Shown here one piece after another: positions 14,178-16,336 of a stretch of DNA of 16,336 nucleotides; positions within the stretch are counted from its first letter, which is position 1, and every line of letters starts with the position of its first letter. The stretch is from JACMRI01 sp043778625 (GTDB lineage Bacteria; Bacteroidota; Bacteroidia; UBA4408), in contig JAYWFU010000105.1 in assembly GCA_043778625.1 (NCBI GenBank), positions 1 to 16,336 of the forward strand, in the 5' to 3' direction. Under the pieces are notes generated by a model, which was not told the origin of the DNA, did not search any database, and worked only from the letters and a program-made list of their open reading frames with translations. Position numbers and translations under genes: made by a program.

Positions 14178-15353
14178 ATGAAAAAAATAATTCTTTTACT
14201 TTTTTTATTTGTTAGCAGTGCTCAATTAGGTAGTGCTAGTAAGTATGTAGGTATAGGATTAAGTAACGTAAAGGTAAGTGTGTTTAACGGTTCGCTCATT
14301 AAAACAGTGCTAATAGCGCCCCTGCAAGGAAGCTACACCGTAATATGCGATGGTGCAAAAATATACCAAGTAACCACTGAATTTGTAATACAGTTAAATT
14401 GTGTAAACGACTCCATAGACGTGCGCACTGGCGACCAACAACAAACACGTGCCAAATGTGTTGATATTATTGGCATGGAGGCTATTAACGTATTTAAAGT
14501 AAAATTAGTAAGCCCTGATGCAGCTATAAAACAGTATGATGATAACCTACAAGTACATGTAGTAAATGGCGAATTAAAATTAGTAAACGAAACTAACCTT
14601 GATACCTATGTGAGCAACGTTGTAACGGCTGAAGTTGGTACCCACGCCACGTTAGAGTACTACAAAGCGCAATCTATAATTTGCCGTACCTACGCACTAA
14701 GCCATTTGCGTAGGCACGAGCAAGAAAATTTTCAACTATGCGACCAAGTGCATTGCCAAGTTACCAATGGCACGGCCAAAGTTACGCCACTAATTCGCGA
14801 AGCTACCTTGTTTACTGAAGGATTGATAATGGTAGACGAAAAACAACAATTAGTACTAGCGGCATTCCACAGTAATTGTGGCGGACAAACCGTAAATAGT
14901 GAGGAGGTGTGGAGTATGAAAAAAGAATATTTACGTAGCAAAACTGATGACTATTGCAAAACAAGCAAGCAAGCTAACTGGGAAAAAAAAATTCCGCTCA
15001 CTGAATGGAATGCTTATTTTATTAAAAAACATAATGTAACCGATGCTGATAAACTGGCCTTGTTAGGTACTTACACGCAAGAAACACGCAAGGTATATTA
15101 CAGTAACGCACCCGCCATATTATTAAAAAACATGCGTACTGATTTTAAATTAAAATCAACCTTGTTTGATGTAAGCAACGATGGTGTAAATGTGTACGTG
15201 CGAGGGCATGGCTACGGACATGGTGTGGGCCTGTGCCAAGAGGGTGCAATGAACATGACCAAGCAAGGTATTGATTACACTACGGTACTTAATTATTATT
15301 ACCAAAACATTTCTATTATTAATTTGGATTTGTTAAATTTCGATAAGCAATAA
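14178..15353 (+). CDS. SpoIID/LytB-domain protein, putative peptidoglycan glycan-strand lyase
   Basis: 391 residues with a signal peptide (hydrophobic 4-18), so periplasmic or secreted. After an N-terminal beta-rich part (about 25-110) comes the SpoIID domain: LDTYVSNVVTAEVG (141-154) with Glu152 in the position of the catalytic acid, YYKAQSIICRTYAL (161-174), LCDQVHCQV (187-195) matching the Cys pair region that binds zinc in clostridial SpoIID, HSNCGGQT (231-238) and the terminal GHGVGLCQEGA (347-357). SpoIID cleaves denuded glycan strands during engulfment in spore formers; related proteins in non-sporulating Gram-negative bacteria bind or trim peptidoglycan. Follows lpxB with a 1-base gap. 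No sign of other sporulation genes. Confidence 0.9.
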   Translation: MKKIILLLFLFVSSAQLGSASKYVGIGLSNVKVSVFNGSLIKTVLIAPLQGSYTVICDGAKIYQVTTEFVIQLNCVNDSIDVRTGDQQQTRAKCVDIIGMEAINVFKVKLVSPDAAIKQYDDNLQVHVVNGELKLVNETNLDTYVSNVVTAEVGTHATLEYYKAQSIICRTYALSHLRRHEQENFQLCDQVHCQVTNGTAKVTPLIREATLFTEGLIMVDEKQQLVLAAFHSNCGGQTVNSEEVWSMKKEYLRSKTDDYCKTSKQANWEKKIPLTEWNAYFIKKHNVTDADKLALLGTYTQETRKVYYSNAPAILLKNMRTDFKLKSTLFDVSNDGVNVYVRGHGYGHGVGLCQEGAMNMTKQGIDYTTVLNYYYQNISIINLDLLNFDKQ

Positions 15354-15359
15354 TCCGCC

Positions 15360-16130
15360 ATGTTTTTTATACTATCCAAGGTACTCGATTTTTGCGTAAG
15401 CCCATTTACATGGATACTATTGCTGTTTGCACTATCGTTTACCGCATGGGCTAATAAGCTTGCTATTGCTCATAAATTTAGGTTAGCAACATTACTACTA
15501 CTCGTGTTTTTTACCAACCCATTCATCACTAACAGCGTAATGTTGCGCTGGGAACTAAAGGGCATAACGTATTCAAAAATGAATACTAATTACGATTGCG
15601 CTATTGTACTTGGTGGCTACATGAAATACTATAATAGTGAGCTTAATACCCTAAGTTTTAGCGATGCCTACGACCGCCTAAGCGAAGCCATAATGCTATA
15701 CCATAATCACAAAATAAATTACATATTACTTAGTGGTGGCAATGGTAGATTAGTAAACGAACCTAGCGAAAGTACCCTTGCTAAACAATATTTAGTGCGT
15801 TATGCCTGCATACCCGATAGTGCAATATTAATTGATGCCACGTCGCGTAATACGTACGAAAACATTGTGGAAAGTAAAAAGATAATTGAGCGCAAGCATT
15901 TTAAAAACGTAGTGCTAATATCGTCGGCGTTTCATTTGCGCAGAAGTTTAGCAATATGTAACAAACAAAATTTGCCCGTAACACTTTACGCTACCGACCA
16001 ATATGCAGGTAACAAACGCATAAACCCTGCTACGCTACTTGTACCAAGCGTGGATAACCTATTGCTATGGAATATGCTCCTGCACGAATGGCTGGGTTAC
16101 GCAATGTATAAGGTAATGGGGTATTGTTAG
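15360..16130 (+). CDS. YdcF/ElyC-like DUF218 membrane protein
   Basis: 256 residues: two N-terminal hydrophobic segments (about 12-32 and 40-62), then a DUF218 domain. Visible motifs are CAIVLGG (80-86), DAYDRLSEAIMLY (102-114), ILLSGGNG (122-129), ESTLAKQYL (137-145), IPDSAILID (151-159), SRNTYENIVES (162-172) and VVLISSAFHLRRS (184-196), all typical of the ElyC/SanA/YdcF family. The domain should lie outside the cytoplasm. ElyC in Escherichia coli supports peptidoglycan and lipid-carrier metabolism, which fits the lpxB/SpoIID context; the exact activity of this protein is unknown. It begins 6 bases after the SpoIID-like gene and is the last gene of the operon. Confidence 0.9.
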   Translation: MFFILSKVLDFCVSPFTWILLLFALSFTAWANKLAIAHKFRLATLLLLVFFTNPFITNSVMLRWELKGITYSKMNTNYDCAIVLGGYMKYYNSELNTLSFSDAYDRLSEAIMLYHNHKINYILLSGGNGRLVNEPSESTLAKQYLVRYACIPDSAILIDATSRNTYENIVESKKIIERKHFKNVVLISSAFHLRRSLAICNKQNLPVTLYATDQYAGNKRINPATLLVPSVDNLLLWNMLLHEWLGYAMYKVMGYC

Positions 16131-16268
16131 CAATAAATAGTTGTGTGTACTATACTAAATTACATTTCGTTTCTATTAGTTTATTTATTGGCCAACACAG
16201 CTCAAAGCGTTACTTATTCATATAGATTAAATGAATTTATGGGTCTATGACGTTTGGTGTGGGTAATC

Positions 16269-16276
16269 TATCTTTG
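16269..16276 (+). promoter_or_regulatory. -7-like element before the transposase
   Basis: TATCTTTG matches TAnnTTTG exactly and is 5 bases before the ATG at 16282, which implies a very short or absent leader. No clear -33 element is seen. Confidence 0.3.
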
Positions 16277-16281
16277 TAATT

Positions 16282-16336
16282 ATGAATAGTAACGAATTAT
16301 TTTCAATCGCCTTAGGTTTATCTCATCCTTGGCACA
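16282..16336 (+). CDS. transposase N-terminus, probably ISL3 family (partial)
   Basis: Only 18 codons are in the window: MNSNELFSIALGLSHPWH. The pattern NELFxxALGLxxPW is how many Bacteroidota ISL3-family transposases begin (from memory of the family, not a search). There is no conserved catalytic residue in this stretch, so identification rests on the start motif and the repeat-like sequence upstream. Confidence 0.5.
   Translation, partial: MNSNELFSIALGLSHPWH

Larger units (their letters stand above)
16241..16336 (+). mobile_element. left end of an ISL3-like insertion sequence (cut by window edge)
   Basis: A probable terminal repeat starts at GGGTCTATGACG (16241) and runs through GTGTGGGTAATC, followed by a transposase start at 16282. 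IS ends of this family begin with GG and are close to the transposase ATG, as here. The other end and any target duplication are outside the window, so the boundary is approximate. The 110 bases between the YdcF-like gene and this point hold no gene. Confidence 0.5.

Overview
The window looks like a chromosomal segment of a low-GC member of the Bacteroidota. I base this on the tandem cytochrome oxidase subunit III/III/IV order, the Bacteroidota-type Rhs core sequence (GFNGxEKDNE...YDSRLGR...NNPI), several lipoproteins and secreted proteins of unknown function, TAnnTTTG-like promoter motifs close to start codons, and the lack of strong Shine-Dalgarno sequences. The genus cannot be named from this alone.

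Layout. (1) 68-2760, plus strand: ribulose-phosphate epimerase (rpe), then two different cytochrome c oxidase subunit III genes and a subunit IV gene, the tail of a respiratory oxidase operon. (2) 2862-4943, accessory island: a headless Rhs C-terminal fragment carrying a His/Asp-rich putative toxin domain, directly followed by a small lipoprotein (candidate immunity partner). After these come a strong hairpin terminator, the C-terminal remnant of a MazF/PemK-like toxin, and three copies of a hairpin-forming repeat. Two of the copies are near full length, lie in opposite orientation around the MazF remnant, and differ by paired, structure-preserving changes. (3) 4944-7929, minus strand: alpha/beta hydrolase, a small Cys-rich secreted protein and a large lipoprotein of unknown function. 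(4) 8009-11717, minus strand: glpK-glpD-NTF2-like gene, a glycerol catabolism operon. (5) 11976-16130, plus strand: a tightly packed surE / small membrane protein / lpxB / SpoIID-like / YdcF-like operon, mostly concerned with the cell envelope. (6) 16241-16336: the left edge of an insertion sequence whose transposase start resembles the ISL3 family; it runs off the window.

How the parts work together: the oxidase genes encode membrane subunits of a haem-copper oxidase. GlpK and GlpD convert glycerol to dihydroxyacetone phosphate and feed electrons to the same quinone/respiratory chain. LpxB makes the lipid A disaccharide, and its operon partners (a SpoIID-type amidase-like protein and a YdcF/ElyC-type DUF218 protein) also point to the envelope. 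The accessory island has a different arginine codon preference from the rest (AGA instead of CGY), which suggests separate acquisition.

The most interesting parts are the Rhs toxin tip with its lipoprotein, and the covarying inverted hairpin repeats around a broken MazF gene.
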